Shown: one piece after another, positions 9,768 to 18,600 of the stretch
Layout of the letters: each line of letters starts with the position of its first letter
Position numbering within the stretch: position 1 is the first letter of the stretch
DNA from: Saprospiraceae bacterium
GTDB taxonomy: Bacteria > Bacteroidota > Bacteroidia > Chitinophagales > Saprospiraceae
Reading direction: 5' to 3'
NCBI GenBank assembly: GCA_020627705.1
Contig: JAHDGJ010000001.1
Coordinates: forward strand, 215,861 to 279,860
DNA length: 64,000 bases
Notes under the pieces: generated by a model
Database searches by the model: none
What the model saw: only the letters and a program-made list of their open reading frames with translations
Told to the model about the DNA's origin: nothing
Position numbers and translations under genes: made by a program

Positions 9768-11474
9768 TTAAACTCTAGGAATAGCTTCCAACAAACGCTG
9801 GGTATACTCTTCTTGAGGATTTGAAAATAAATTCTCTGCATTATTTCGCTCCACTATCTTCCCATGCTGCATAACGATTACATTATCGGAAATATGCTTG
9901 ATTACGGATAAGTCATGAGAAATAAATAGATAACTCAAATTAAACTGCTGCTTCAAGTCTTTGAGAAGATTTAAAATCTGAGCTTGTATAGAAACATCTA
10001 AGGCAGATACGGATTCATCGCACACAATAAATTTTGGATTTAAGGATAATGTACGAGCTATACAAATTCTTTGACGTTGACCTCCAGAAAACTGATGTGG
10101 ATAGCGGTTCCAATGATCCGCTTCTAATCCAACCATTTCTAAGAGCTCTACACTCCTATTTTTGCGATCATTTTTTGATCCATGTAAATTATGAACCGTC
10201 ATAGGCTCCATAATTGCCTTTCCAATTTTCATTCTTGGATTAAGCGAACCATATGGATTTTGAAATACTATTTGAAAATCTCTTCTAAGCGTTTTCAATT
10301 CTTTTTTTGGCAATTCAAAGACAGACATTCCTTTAAAATGGACTTGACCGTCCGTTGAATCGATTAAACGTAAGATGGTTTTACCCAAGGTTGATTTACC
10401 ACTTCCCGATTCCCCTACTAAGCCCAATGTCTCACCTTCGTTCATTACGAAGCTTACATCGTCCACAGCCTTTGTCCATTCTATAGGTTTGCCCAAAAAC
10501 GATCTGGACTTAACATAATATTTTTTGAGATGCTCCACCTTTAAAAGCTCCTTAGCTTGTTTCAAATCCTCTATTCTTTGATTAAAGCTCTGCCTTGAAA
10601 TCTCTTTGAGTTTTGGAACTTCATCTTGATAATAATCTTCAACGGTTGGCAAGCGGTCAATTCTTGTATTTAGAGGAGGCCTACAATTTATCAACCCCTT
10701 GGTATAGGCATGTTTGGCACTAGAAAATATAGTTTTGGTATTTCCAGATTCTACAATCTCCCCCTTTTTCATGACTATCACACGATCTGCTATCTGATGG
10801 ATGACACCAAGGTCATGAGATATAAATATGACCGTGGTATTAAACGCCTTTTTGATTTCATCCAGAAGCGTTAGAATGCTTTTTTGTACCGTTACATCTA
10901 AGGCTGTAGTTGGTTCGTCTGCGATCAATACATCCGGATTACAACTTACTGCCATAGCAATCATGATGCGTTGTATTTGTCCACCAGAAAGCTGATGCGG
11001 ATAGGAATCATAAATTCGTTCTGGATCCCTCAATTTTACTTTTCCGAACAATTCTATAACCCTTGCCTTCGCCTCTGTTTTAGATATTGAATGGTGCAAT
11101 AAAATGGCTTCTTCCACTTGGGCTCCACATCGGTGTGTGGGATTTAAAGAATTCATGGGATTTTGAAATATCATCGCAATGCGCTTACCACGAATCCGAC
11201 GGATGTCTTTTTCCTCTAGGGAAAGCAGGTCGATCTTTTCAGTTTTATCATAAAACCAAATATTTCCTGTGGGATACGAAGCAGACGAAGGGAGTAATTT
11301 CAAAAAAGACATGGAGGTCACAGATTTTCCGCTTCCAGACTCTCCTACCACGCCCAGGGTTTCGCCTTTATAGAGATCAAAATTTACACCGTGTACTACG
11401 ACGTTTTCACTCTCATCGTTTTTAAATGAAATACTGAGATTCTCAACACTAACAATTTTTGAATTCCCTGTCAT
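9768..11474 (-). CDS. Dipeptide/oligopeptide ABC transporter, fused double ATP-binding protein
   Basis: A 568-residue protein with two complete ABC ATPase domains in tandem (YejF/GsiA type). Domain 1 has GESGSGKSVTS, LSGGQIQRI, IADEPTTALD and the peptide-transporter C-terminal segment CRPPLNTRIDRLPTVED; domain 2 has GESGSGKSTLG, FSGGQRQRI and VCDESVSALD. It energises uptake or export of peptides at the inner membrane, but no cognate permease or binding-protein gene lies in the window. The frame is open to an ATG at 11525, but a TAACTTTG -7 element covers 11523-11530 and residues 1-17 of that longer version do not fit the family, so I choose the ATG at 11474. Confidence 0.9.
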   Translation of the reverse strand: MTGNSKIVSVENLSISFKNDESENVVVHGVNFDLYKGETLGVVGESGSGKSVTSMSFLKLLPSSASYPTGNIWFYDKTEKIDLLSLEEKDIRRIRGKRIAMIFQNPMNSLNPTHRCGAQVEEAILLHHSISKTEAKARVIELFGKVKLRDPERIYDSYPHQLSGGQIQRIMIAMAVSCNPDVLIADEPTTALDVTVQKSILTLLDEIKKAFNTTVIFISHDLGVIHQIADRVIVMKKGEIVESGNTKTIFSSAKHAYTKGLINCRPPLNTRIDRLPTVEDYYQDEVPKLKEISRQSFNQRIEDLKQAKELLKVEHLKKYYVKSRSFLGKPIEWTKAVDDVSFVMNEGETLGLVGESGSGKSTLGKTILRLIDSTDGQVHFKGMSVFELPKKELKTLRRDFQIVFQNPYGSLNPRMKIGKAIMEPMTVHNLHGSKNDRKNRSVELLEMVGLEADHWNRYPHQFSGGQRQRICIARTLSLNPKFIVCDESVSALDVSIQAQILNLLKDLKQQFNLSYLFISHDLSVIKHISDNVIVMQHGKIVERNNAENLFSNPQEEYTQRLLEAIPRV

Positions 11475-11519
11475 GGTCAAGTTTAAATCTACGTTTTTAA
11501 ATGAAAGAATATTTAATAT

Positions 11520-11578
11520 GTACAAAGTTAATTATTGCTTAAGGACAAATACCTTTATGTATTTGTCGAAATTTGTAC
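11520..11578. promoter_or_regulatory. Nested inverted repeats between divergent peptide ABC and AsmA-like genes
   Basis: An inner dyad GACAAATAC / GTATTTGTC (11544-11552 and 11559-11567, 6-base loop) sits inside an outer dyad GTACAAA / TTTGTAC (11520-11526 and 11572-11578). The outer left arm overlaps the putative -7 element of the ABC gene and the inner dyad covers its -33 area. This symmetric layout between divergent genes looks like an operator; no regulator is identified. Confidence 0.4.
11523..11530 (-). promoter_or_regulatory. Putative -7 element (TAACTTTG) of the peptide ABC gene
   Basis: A full TAnnTTTG match on the minus strand, with TTTG 15 bases further upstream inside the inner dyad, somewhat closer than usual. 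It lies 48 bases before the ATG at 11474 and argues against the upstream ATG at 11525. Confidence 0.4.
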
Positions 11579-11602
11579 GTCATATACACCAAACAAGCTT
11601 TT

Positions 11603-14600
11603 ATGAAAATCCTTAAAAAACTGGGGCGTTTCTTTTTGTTGTTGCTTATCATTTTAGTGGTAGCGGCCTTTGTTTTACCCTATATATACGAGGAAGAGAT
11701 TAAAGAAAAGCTCAAAGAATATGTCAATGAAAACGTAGACGCCAAAGTTGATTTCTCGGATATTAGCTTGTCCTTGTTTCGATCCTTTCCAAAATTTGCG
11801 ATAGACATTGAAGATTTGGACATTAAAGGTATTGACCAATTTGAGAATTTTCCACTGTTTGAAGCTTCTACCCTTCGATTAAACGCCGATCTATCAACCA
11901 TCATCAAAAAGGATGTTCCTATCAACGTTTCTTCTATAGAACTTGAGGATGCAAATATCAATATACTTGTTGCAAAAGATGGAAGTGCGAATTATAACAT
12001 CATACCCGAATCAGGAAGTGCAGAAGGTTCTACATCAGCAGAATATGCATTAAATCTTGATTCGTATAGCATTAAAAATTCTTCGCTTGCCTATAAAGAT
12101 CTTGCTAATGATATTGAAGTCAACTTTGACAATTTTAATCATACAGGCAGTGGAAATTTTGAAAATGAAAAATTTGAAATTGCTAGTAAGACCTCTTTAA
12201 ATAACCTAAACCTATATTTTGGAGGTATCACTTACTTAGCTCATTCCAAACTTGATGCATCAAATATTATACAGGTGGATAATACTTCTGGAACATATTT
12301 GCTAGACAAAAATAGTTTTCGACTCAATGCTTTGGATGTATTTGTAGATGGTAAAGTTATCAACAAAAACAATCTTGATTTCGACCTTAAACTTGATACC
12401 AAAGAATCCAGCTTTGCTCAATTTTTAAGCATTGTACCAAATAGTTTTAAAGGAGATTTTAACGCTATAGATTCCAAAGGAAAGGCAAAAATTGCAGCTA
12501 AACTTAAAGGGCTTTACAATTCGACAACTGGAACACTCCCCTCTTATAATATTGATATAAATGTTAATGATGGGTATGCAAAATTCCCCGGTTTTCCCAA
12601 AGCAATCGAAAGGCTTGAGCTCCAGGGTACCTTGGCATCAACGAATGCAAACACTCATTTAGTTGACATTAAAGCGCTTGATCTTTTGGTTGGGCAAAGT
12701 GTCTTAAACGGTAATTTTCAAATTAACCAAAAAACCTCTGGCGCATTGATTAGTGGTAAAGGAATAGCAAACATTGACTTGGATGATGTTCTAGAAGCCT
12801 TTCCTGTAGAAGGCATGGAATCAATGAATGGAAAAATTGTGCTCGATGAATTATTACTAGATGCAAATTTGGAAGACATTCAAAATCAAAATTATTCCAA
12901 CATAGAATTTAGCGGAGACCTAAAGGTAAGTGACATCATAATAAAGGCTCAAGACAAGCCCCAAATAACTATTAATACTTTTGAGGCCAAAGCAAATCCT
13001 AAAGCACTAAATCTTCAACAAATAAATGTCGCTCTCGGGAAGTCAGATGTACTAGTAAATGGAAACATCACAAACCCGCTGGCTTACTTTTTCCCAAACG
13101 AAGCCTTGCAAGGAAATATTGAATTGAGATCAAAATTCTTGGACCTCAATGAATGGATGCCAAAAAACGATGTGGCTGCCAACCAAACTTCCATAATTGA
13201 TACGAGTTACGCCAACTTTGCAAAATCTTCTCGCATTAAATATTCTGCAAATGTGGATCAGATCAATTATGGCAACTACCAAATAAAAAACAACACTTCT
13301 TCTGGAGTTTTAGGAGGCGATGAAGTAATTATTGATGCGTATAATGGAGAATTGTACAACAATAAATTCTCACTAACTGGGAGCCTAACCAATCTTTTTG
13401 ATTATATATTTTCCGAAGAATCCATCACAGGTGAGTTAGAAATGAGGTCAAATAATTTTGACGTTAATCCTTTTCTGACTTCAGAGACAGATACGAAAGC
13501 GGTGCCCGAAATATATCGAGTGCCAAAAAACATGGACATCAAAATTGCCACGCATCTCAAAAATGTAAAGTATCAAAAAATGCTTTTCAATGAAATGAAC
13601 GGCAGTATAAACATGAACAAAGGTGCTATAGAGTTTAAAGAGGTCGTTTCCAAAGCCCTAGGTGGAGACATGGATTTTGAAGGCTTATATGATAGTAATT
13701 TTGATGAACCCAAATTGTCATTAAAATATGATTTGAGTCGGCTTAAATTTAAAGAGACATTTAAATCACTGCCCTTTTTAGAGAATCTCGCAGGGGTAAT
13801 GGAATTTATTGACGGGGTCTTTAACTCGACATTAGTCATGGAAACAAACCTCAATCAAAACATGTTTCCTAACTTATCTACACTTAATGCCCAAGGCTAT
13901 CTGGAAACCTTGAAAGGTAAAATCAGCAAGCTAAAACCTATTGAAGAATTAGGAAACAAGCTTGGTGTGGATGAATTGAAGAATTTTGACATCAGCGGCA
14001 CCAAAAATTGGTTTGAAATCAAAAATGGCACCGTTGGATTGAAGCCCGAAGAGTACACTTATAACGGAATGAAATTCATCCTAAGTGGTTCTCACGGCTA
14101 CAATTCAGATATTTCTTACACGATACTTGCACAAATTCCTCGAAGTAAGTTTAAACAAAACGCCCTTACCAATACAGCCGATAAAGGGCTGCAGTTTTTG
14201 GAATCCCAAGCTAAAAAAGTGGGGATGGATCTCAAGCAAGGTGACACCTTAAATCTTAGAATTGATTTGGGTGGATCCTTATTAAACCCAAGCTTGAATA
14301 TTGTTCCCTTAGGAAGCTCAGGAAAATCTTTAAAAGAAGAAGTAAAAGACAAATTGGTAGATGAGTTTAACAATGCCAAAGACACCTTACAGCAAAAAGC
14401 AGAAGAGAAAGTTGAACAGGTAAAGGATACCCTAACCCAAGTGGTTGAAGAAAAAATTGACACCCTTACAAATAAAGTCGAAGAAAAAGTCAATCAACAA
14501 ATTGATACGCTTCAAAATAAAATAGAAGAAAAAGTAACTGAAAAGATTGATACAATGGTAGCCGATGTATTGGGAGAATCCTTAGATACTTTAGTAAATA

Positions 14601-14731
14601 ACAAAGTAGATTCTTTATTGCAAGGAACAATAAAAGATGTACTTGGAGACAAAAAAGAAAAGGAAGTCGATAAAATTAAAGACAAACTAAAAGATTGGAA
14701 TCCCTTTAAAAAGAAAGGAGGAGGAAATTAG
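11603..14731 (+). CDS. AsmA-like envelope protein, large
   Basis: A 1042-residue protein with one N-terminal membrane helix (about 9-30, FFLLLLIILVVAAFVLPYIY) followed by a long beta-rich body, the layout of AsmA-family proteins that bridge or remodel the envelope and are linked to lipid transport to the outer membrane. The AsmA N-terminus is visible as the sequence DAKVDFSDISLSLFRSFPKF after the helix; AsmA C-terminal-type segments occur at about 760-900. The last 140 residues are Lys/Glu/Asp/Thr-rich coiled coil (repeated TLxxKxEEKVxxxIDTL), an uncommon tail for the family. An upstream in-frame TTG (11573) exists, but the ATG at 11603 gives the normal inside-positive start. Its TAG overlaps the TAA of the convergent small membrane gene. 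Confidence 0.85.
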   Translation: MKILKKLGRFFLLLLIILVVAAFVLPYIYEEEIKEKLKEYVNENVDAKVDFSDISLSLFRSFPKFAIDIEDLDIKGIDQFENFPLFEASTLRLNADLSTIIKKDVPINVSSIELEDANINILVAKDGSANYNIIPESGSAEGSTSAEYALNLDSYSIKNSSLAYKDLANDIEVNFDNFNHTGSGNFENEKFEIASKTSLNNLNLYFGGITYLAHSKLDASNIIQVDNTSGTYLLDKNSFRLNALDVFVDGKVINKNNLDFDLKLDTKESSFAQFLSIVPNSFKGDFNAIDSKGKAKIAAKLKGLYNSTTGTLPSYNIDINVNDGYAKFPGFPKAIERLELQGTLASTNANTHLVDIKALDLLVGQSVLNGNFQINQKTSGALISGKGIANIDLDDVLEAFPVEGMESMNGKIVLDELLLDANLEDIQNQNYSNIEFSGDLKVSDIIIKAQDKPQITINTFEAKANPKALNLQQINVALGKSDVLVNGNITNPLAYFFPNEALQGNIELRSKFLDLNEWMPKNDVAANQTSIIDTSYANFAKSSRIKYSANVDQINYGNYQIKNNTSSGVLGGDEVIIDAYNGELYNNKFSLTGSLTNLFDYIFSEESITGELEMRSNNFDVNPFLTSETDTKAVPEIYRVPKNMDIKIATHLKNVKYQKMLFNEMNGSINMNKGAIEFKEVVSKALGGDMDFEGLYDSNFDEPKLSLKYDLSRLKFKETFKSLPFLENLAGVMEFIDGVFNSTLVMETNLNQNMFPNLSTLNAQGYLETLKGKISKLKPIEELGNKLGVDELKNFDISGTKNWFEIKNGTVGLKPEEYTYNGMKFILSGSHGYNSDISYTILAQIPRSKFKQNALTNTADKGLQFLESQAKKVGMDLKQGDTLNLRIDLGGSLLNPSLNIVPLGSSGKSLKEEVKDKLVDEFNNAKDTLQQKAEEKVEQVKDTLTQVVEEKIDTLTNKVEEKVNQQIDTLQNKIEEKVTEKIDTMVADVLGESLDTLVNNKVDSLLQGTIKDVLGDKKEKEVDKIKDKLKDWNPFKKKGGGN

Positions 14732-14958
14732 AGTTCCTTTCTTTTACCAAAGGCTTTTTGATTGCTCTTTTTCTTTCCTTTTTCTGGTCGTGGACTTTCT
14801 TTTAACAATAGGGCTATCAAAAGCACAATTGCCAAGACAATGTTTATGTACTGCAAAGAATTGTCTTTTATAGATAGCACATTAGCAAAATCTAGTCTAA
14901 ATATATTTACAAACAGCAGCAGTACGACTAAAGACTGAAGTAAGATTGATTTGTTCAT
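14728..14958 (-). CDS. Small two-span membrane protein, unknown function
   Basis: A 76-residue protein starting at ATG 14958: two hydrophobic segments (about 6-24 and 36-56) separated by a short polar loop, then a strongly basic tail (KGKKKSNQKAFGKRKEL). The frame remains open further upstream into the SRPBCC gene, but the ATG at 14958, two bases after that gene's stop, is the better start. It is likely co-transcribed with the SRPBCC gene. Its stop codon overlaps that of the AsmA-like gene. No family is recognised. Confidence 0.65.
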   Translation of the reverse strand: MNKSILLQSLVVLLLFVNIFRLDFANVLSIKDNSLQYINIVLAIVLLIALLLKESPRPEKGKKKSNQKAFGKRKEL

Positions 14959-14960
14959 TG

Positions 14961-15392
14961 TTAGCTTTTTGTTCGTTTGGAATATGGAATAAATTCTCTC
15001 AATTCGAGATATCTTTTTAAAATGCGAAGGTACATCGCCCAACTGTAACTGCATCTTCTAAAATGGGCATCCACAGTATCCCAATGATCATGAGTAAAAT
15101 GCAACATGCAACCTGTATTTAATTCTTCAAGTTCGAATTTTATTTTCGTTGGCAACCAATGTTCATAGGCTCTTGTCATCTGATATTCTATATAAGTTGG
15201 ATGTTTGATTTTCTCAAACTTGGCTTCCCAGTCATATTCTTCATTAAAATACAGCTGCATTGTTCCTCCTTCTTCTGTTTTTCCTTTTGAAATGCTGGTC
15301 CACCATTTTTCTAATCCTTGCGCTGTCGAAAGCAATTCAAACACTTCTTCAATTGAGGCTTCAATATAAATATCATGATAGATGCCAAACAT
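14961..15392 (-). CDS. SRPBCC (START-like) family protein
   Basis: A 143-residue cytosolic protein of the polyketide cyclase/AHSA1 fold. Typical features are the N-terminal strand HDIYIEASIEEVFELLSTAQGLEKWWT, a central beta sheet (DWEAKFEKIKHPTYIEYQM) and the long C-terminal helix (FRRCSYSWAMYLRILKRYLE). These proteins bind hydrophobic ligands; the ligand here is unknown. It heads a two-gene unit with the small membrane protein two bases downstream. A TATGTTTG element lies 30 bases upstream. Confidence 0.87.
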   Translation of the reverse strand: MFGIYHDIYIEASIEEVFELLSTAQGLEKWWTSISKGKTEEGGTMQLYFNEEYDWEAKFEKIKHPTYIEYQMTRAYEHWLPTKIKFELEELNTGCMLHFTHDHWDTVDAHFRRCSYSWAMYLRILKRYLELREFIPYSKRTKS

Positions 15393-15422
15393 ATTTGTCT
15401 ATCTTAATTCTTCATTTGTACT

Positions 15423-15430
15423 CAAACATA
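15423..15430 (-). promoter_or_regulatory. Possible -7 element (TATGTTTG) of the SRPBCC gene
   Basis: The minus strand matches TAnnTTTG 30 bases before the ATG at 15392, in the short divergent gap to the amidohydrolase gene. No -33 TTTG is visible. Confidence 0.3.
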
Positions 15431-15445
15431 AAATAATATCCACGT

Positions 15446-16783
15446 ATGAAAAGAATATTACTTTTTGCATTTCTACTTTGCTCTATCCACTTTGAGTCCG
15501 ATGCCCAAATGACTGGACCCAACAATTTTGAAATTTCACCAACCAAAGAAAGTAGTATTTCTCGAATTGATGAAGTAGCAAAAAAAATAGAAGCGAATAT
15601 GTTAAAACATAGAAGGCATTTTCATCAATACCCAGAATTATCAAACAGAGAATTTAAAACATCTGATAAAATTGTGGAGATTTTGACTTCTATGGGTTAT
15701 CAGCCAGAGCAAGGCATGGCAATCACTGGAGTTGTGGCTGTTCTAGATTCAGGAAGACCTGGACCTACCATTGGTTTAAGAGCAGACATTGATGGTTTAC
15801 CTGTCACCGAACGGGTCTCATTAGATTTTAAATCGGTTGAGAAAACTGAATTTCTAGGCAACGAAGTTGGCATTATGCATGCTTGTGGTCATGACACCCA
15901 TATTGCAATGCTCCTTGGAGCTGCTGAGGCCTTTCAAGAACTAAAAGATTTGTTGCGAGGCAAAATCGTTTTTGTTTTCCAGCCTGCTGAAGAGGGCCCA
16001 CCTCCAGGCGAAGAAGGAGGCGCAGCTTTGATGGTAAAGGAAGGTCTCATTGACAAATATGGCATCGATGTAATGTTTGGGCAACACATTTCATCAGGCT
16101 TGGATATTGGCAAAATCAATTACAGAGTAGGTGGAATAATGGCCGCGGCCGATCGTTTTGAAATAAAAATAAAGGGAAAACAAGCACATGGCTCACGTCC
16201 ATGGAGTGGAGTCGACCCAATAGTAACCGCAGCACAAATAATCAATGGCTTACAAACCATCGTAAGCAGACAAATAGATCTAACGAATGAGCCAGCAGTA
16301 ATAAGTGTAGGTAAAATTGAAGGTGGCGTTCGAAACAACATTATACCAGAGAGCTGTACTATCATAGGAACAATCAGAACATTCGATCCAGAAATGCAAG
16401 ATGATATTCACAAACGCATTCATAAAACAGCAGAATCCATAGCGGCCTCTCAAGGTGCAACTGTAGAAGTTGATATTTCTAGAAATTGTCCTGTGACACT
16501 TAACAATCCCTCGCTCACTCGAAAAATGTTGCCTTCACTTTATCTAGCTGTTGGTGAGAATAATGTAAGAGTAATTCCGGCCATAACGGGTGCAGAAGAC
16601 TTTTCATTCTTTGCCTTAGAGGTACCGGCCTTGTACTATTTTGTTGGAGGCAAAGATCCAGAAAACGAAAACCCTGGAAGTCATCATTCTCCTGATTTTA
16701 GCATTGACGAGCGGGGACTAATTTCTGGAGTAAAGGCATTTTTACACCTTACAATAGACTACATGAATAAAGGAACGGAATGA
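15446..16783 (+). CDS. Exported M20-family amidohydrolase (aminoacylase/hippurate hydrolase type)
   Basis: A 445-residue protein with a signal peptide (about 1-20, ending SDAQ), placing it in the periplasm or outside. The metal-dependent M20 core is complete: ADIDGLPVTE, HACGHDTHIAMLLGAA with metal-binding His and Asp, FQPAEEGPP with the catalytic Glu pair, a central dimerisation domain (GKQAHGSRPWSGVDP), GAEDFSFF and the C-terminal His of GSHHSPDF. It should cleave N-acylated amino acids or related amides. The TGA overlaps the ATG of a 32-codon frame that leads into an ABC-2 exporter operon, suggesting that hydrolysis and export are linked. Confidence 0.92.
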   Translation: MKRILLFAFLLCSIHFESDAQMTGPNNFEISPTKESSISRIDEVAKKIEANMLKHRRHFHQYPELSNREFKTSDKIVEILTSMGYQPEQGMAITGVVAVLDSGRPGPTIGLRADIDGLPVTERVSLDFKSVEKTEFLGNEVGIMHACGHDTHIAMLLGAAEAFQELKDLLRGKIVFVFQPAEEGPPPGEEGGAALMVKEGLIDKYGIDVMFGQHISSGLDIGKINYRVGGIMAAADRFEIKIKGKQAHGSRPWSGVDPIVTAAQIINGLQTIVSRQIDLTNEPAVISVGKIEGGVRNNIIPESCTIIGTIRTFDPEMQDDIHKRIHKTAESIAASQGATVEVDISRNCPVTLNNPSLTRKMLPSLYLAVGENNVRVIPAITGAEDFSFFALEVPALYYFVGGKDPENENPGSHHSPDFSIDERGLISGVKAFLHLTIDYMNKGTE

Positions 16784-16878
16784 CTTTCGTCGGAATTACA
16801 TCCTTATTTATCGGATTAGTTTCCAATCTTATTTCAGAACTATTTACTTTTAAATTCAAACGATTTAACCACCTATGA
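16780..16878 (+). CDS. Candidate 32-residue single-span microprotein, doubly coupled
   Basis: A 33-codon frame fills the gap between the amidohydrolase and ABC ATPase genes. Its ATG overlaps the upstream TGA (ATGA, 16780-16783) and its TGA overlaps the downstream ATG (ATGA, 16875-16878). The product begins MTFVGITSLFIGLVSNLI, one hydrophobic helix of about 20 residues, followed by a basic tail (FKFKRFNHL), as in small inner-membrane proteins. It could be an accessory subunit of the exporter, or only a coupling relay that carries ribosomes across the gap. Evidence is positional and compositional. Confidence 0.5.
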   Translation: MTFVGITSLFIGLVSNLISELFTFKFKRFNHL

Positions 16879-17771
16879 CGGTATTGCAAACAAAAAATCT
16901 CACCAAACGCTATGGCAAAATAACCGCTTTAGATAGTCTCAATTTGACTATAGAAGCAGGTAATGTTTATGGTATTTTAGGGCCTAATGGCAGTGGCAAA
17001 ACGACTACTCTTGGCTTAATCCTAGGTATATTAAATTCGGATGAAGGGGGGTACGAATGGTTCGGTGGCAATTGGGAAGGACATCCAAATTTGAAAATTG
17101 GAGCAATTCTAGAAACTCCAAATTTCTTTCCTTATTTAAATGCAATTGACAATTTAAAAATTGTTGCGAAGATCAAAGACGTAGTAAATCCAGACATCGA
17201 GGGATTACTTCAAATGGTCAATTTATACGAAAGAAGAAAATCGAAGTTTAAAACGTATTCTTTGGGAATGAAACAAAGATTAGCCATTGCCGCTACCCTA
17301 ATCAGCAACCCAGAAGTCGTAATTTTTGACGAACCCACCAATGGCTTAGACCCAGAAGGTATTGCAGAAGTTCGAAACATTCTAAAAAAAGTGGCCTCCT
17401 CTGGAAGGACTGTAATTATGGCTAGTCATCTTTTGGATGAAGTAGAAAAAATATGTACACATGTTGCGATCATTAAAAATGGAAAGCTTTTGAGTGTTGG
17501 CCCAATTGGACAAATACTCAACAATGACAAAACCATAGAGTTGGATTGTGATCCTGAAGATTTAGATGCACTTTATTCCTTTATAGAAACAACTTCATGG
17601 TTACGAGATCCAAAGAAAGTAAACGGCAAAATAGAGTGTACCATTTCTGAAGACCTTTCTGCGAAAGAGGTTAACAAAGAAGCTTTTTCAAAAGGACTAG
17701 TATTGACTCATATCGTATTACGCAATGTCAGGCTGGAAGAAGAATTTTTACAAATAACCAAAGGAGCTTAA
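16875..17771 (+). CDS. ABC-2 type transporter ATP-binding protein
   Basis: A 298-residue ABC ATPase with all motifs intact: Walker A GPNGSGKTT (about 38-46), signature YSLGMKQRL, Walker B VVIFDEPTNGLDPEG and the H-loop SHLLDEVE, followed by the C-terminal extension usual in export ATPases of the CcmA/BcrA group. It pairs with the permease gene four bases downstream to form an exporter at the inner membrane. Substrate unknown; the upstream exported amidohydrolase and the coupled microprotein belong to the same run of genes. Confidence 0.93.
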   Translation: MTVLQTKNLTKRYGKITALDSLNLTIEAGNVYGILGPNGSGKTTTLGLILGILNSDEGGYEWFGGNWEGHPNLKIGAILETPNFFPYLNAIDNLKIVAKIKDVVNPDIEGLLQMVNLYERRKSKFKTYSLGMKQRLAIAATLISNPEVVIFDEPTNGLDPEGIAEVRNILKKVASSGRTVIMASHLLDEVEKICTHVAIIKNGKLLSVGPIGQILNNDKTIELDCDPEDLDALYSFIETTSWLRDPKKVNGKIECTISEDLSAKEVNKEAFSKGLVLTHIVLRNVRLEEEFLQITKGA

Positions 17772-17775
17772 ACAG

Positions 17776-18600
17776 ATGATTAAAAAATTATTGCACATAG
17801 AATTTTTAAAATTCAAAAAGAACAAATTGGTCTTGTTCCTTTTGGGCATCTATGCCGTTTTTTCTCCGATGATTATTTTCTCTGGAAAGCAAATTTTTCA
17901 AGACGTTGGTGACGATGCCCCTTTTGCACCAGAGGCTATTTTTGAATTTACATCCATTTGGGTATTCCAAGGATACATCAGCTCCTGGCTGGTATGTGTT
18001 CTTTTGGCTTTCATACCGATTGTATTAATTACATCAGAAACCAGATATCGTACACTTCGCCAATCCATCATCAATGGTATGACCAGAACCCAATACTATC
18101 AATCCAAAATATTATCAATTTTGGTACTTAGCCTCGTTGTTGCTCTTTATTATTGGATTACATGTTTCCTGATAGGATGGTTTAATACCCCAAGGCCTAC
18201 CATTGCGAAAGCCTTAAACAACAACTACGCTTTTCTTAGATTCTTCTTAAGTACGTTTGGTCATTTGATCATGGCCATGTTTGTTGCTTTTTTCATTAGA
18301 AGATCAGGACTGGCCTTATTTGTCTTTTTGATATATACCCTACTTTTCGAATTAGGTGCAAGGTGGTTGTTTTATTTCCAGGTTTTCCAAACGAAAGCAA
18401 CGCTGTTTACCCCTATGAATTCTATCGAAGATTTGGTACCAAATCCATTGATGATGTTTGCTAATGTGGTGAAAGATGTATTTGGAGAACTAAAGTTTGA
18501 GGTACTGCTTACTACGTCTCAAGCTGTAATTTCTTCTCTTATATATATCGACTTGGCCATTTACTTTTCTTACAGAGTATTTATTAAAAGGGACATTTAA
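17776..18600 (+). CDS. ABC-2 type transporter permease
   Basis: A 274-residue integral membrane protein with about six hydrophobic helices (residues about 18-40, 68-92, 110-140, 155-175, 180-200, 250-268) and an N-terminal KKLLHIEFLKFKKNK segment typical of ABC-2 permeases. It is four bases downstream of the ATPase. Its TAA overlaps the stop codon of convergent bioY. Confidence 0.87.
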   Translation: MIKKLLHIEFLKFKKNKLVLFLLGIYAVFSPMIIFSGKQIFQDVGDDAPFAPEAIFEFTSIWVFQGYISSWLVCVLLAFIPIVLITSETRYRTLRQSIINGMTRTQYYQSKILSILVLSLVVALYYWITCFLIGWFNTPRPTIAKALNNNYAFLRFFLSTFGHLIMAMFVAFFIRRSGLALFVFLIYTLLFELGARWLFYFQVFQTKATLFTPMNSIEDLVPNPLMMFANVVKDVFGELKFEVLLTTSQAVISSLIYIDLAIYFSYRVFIKRDI

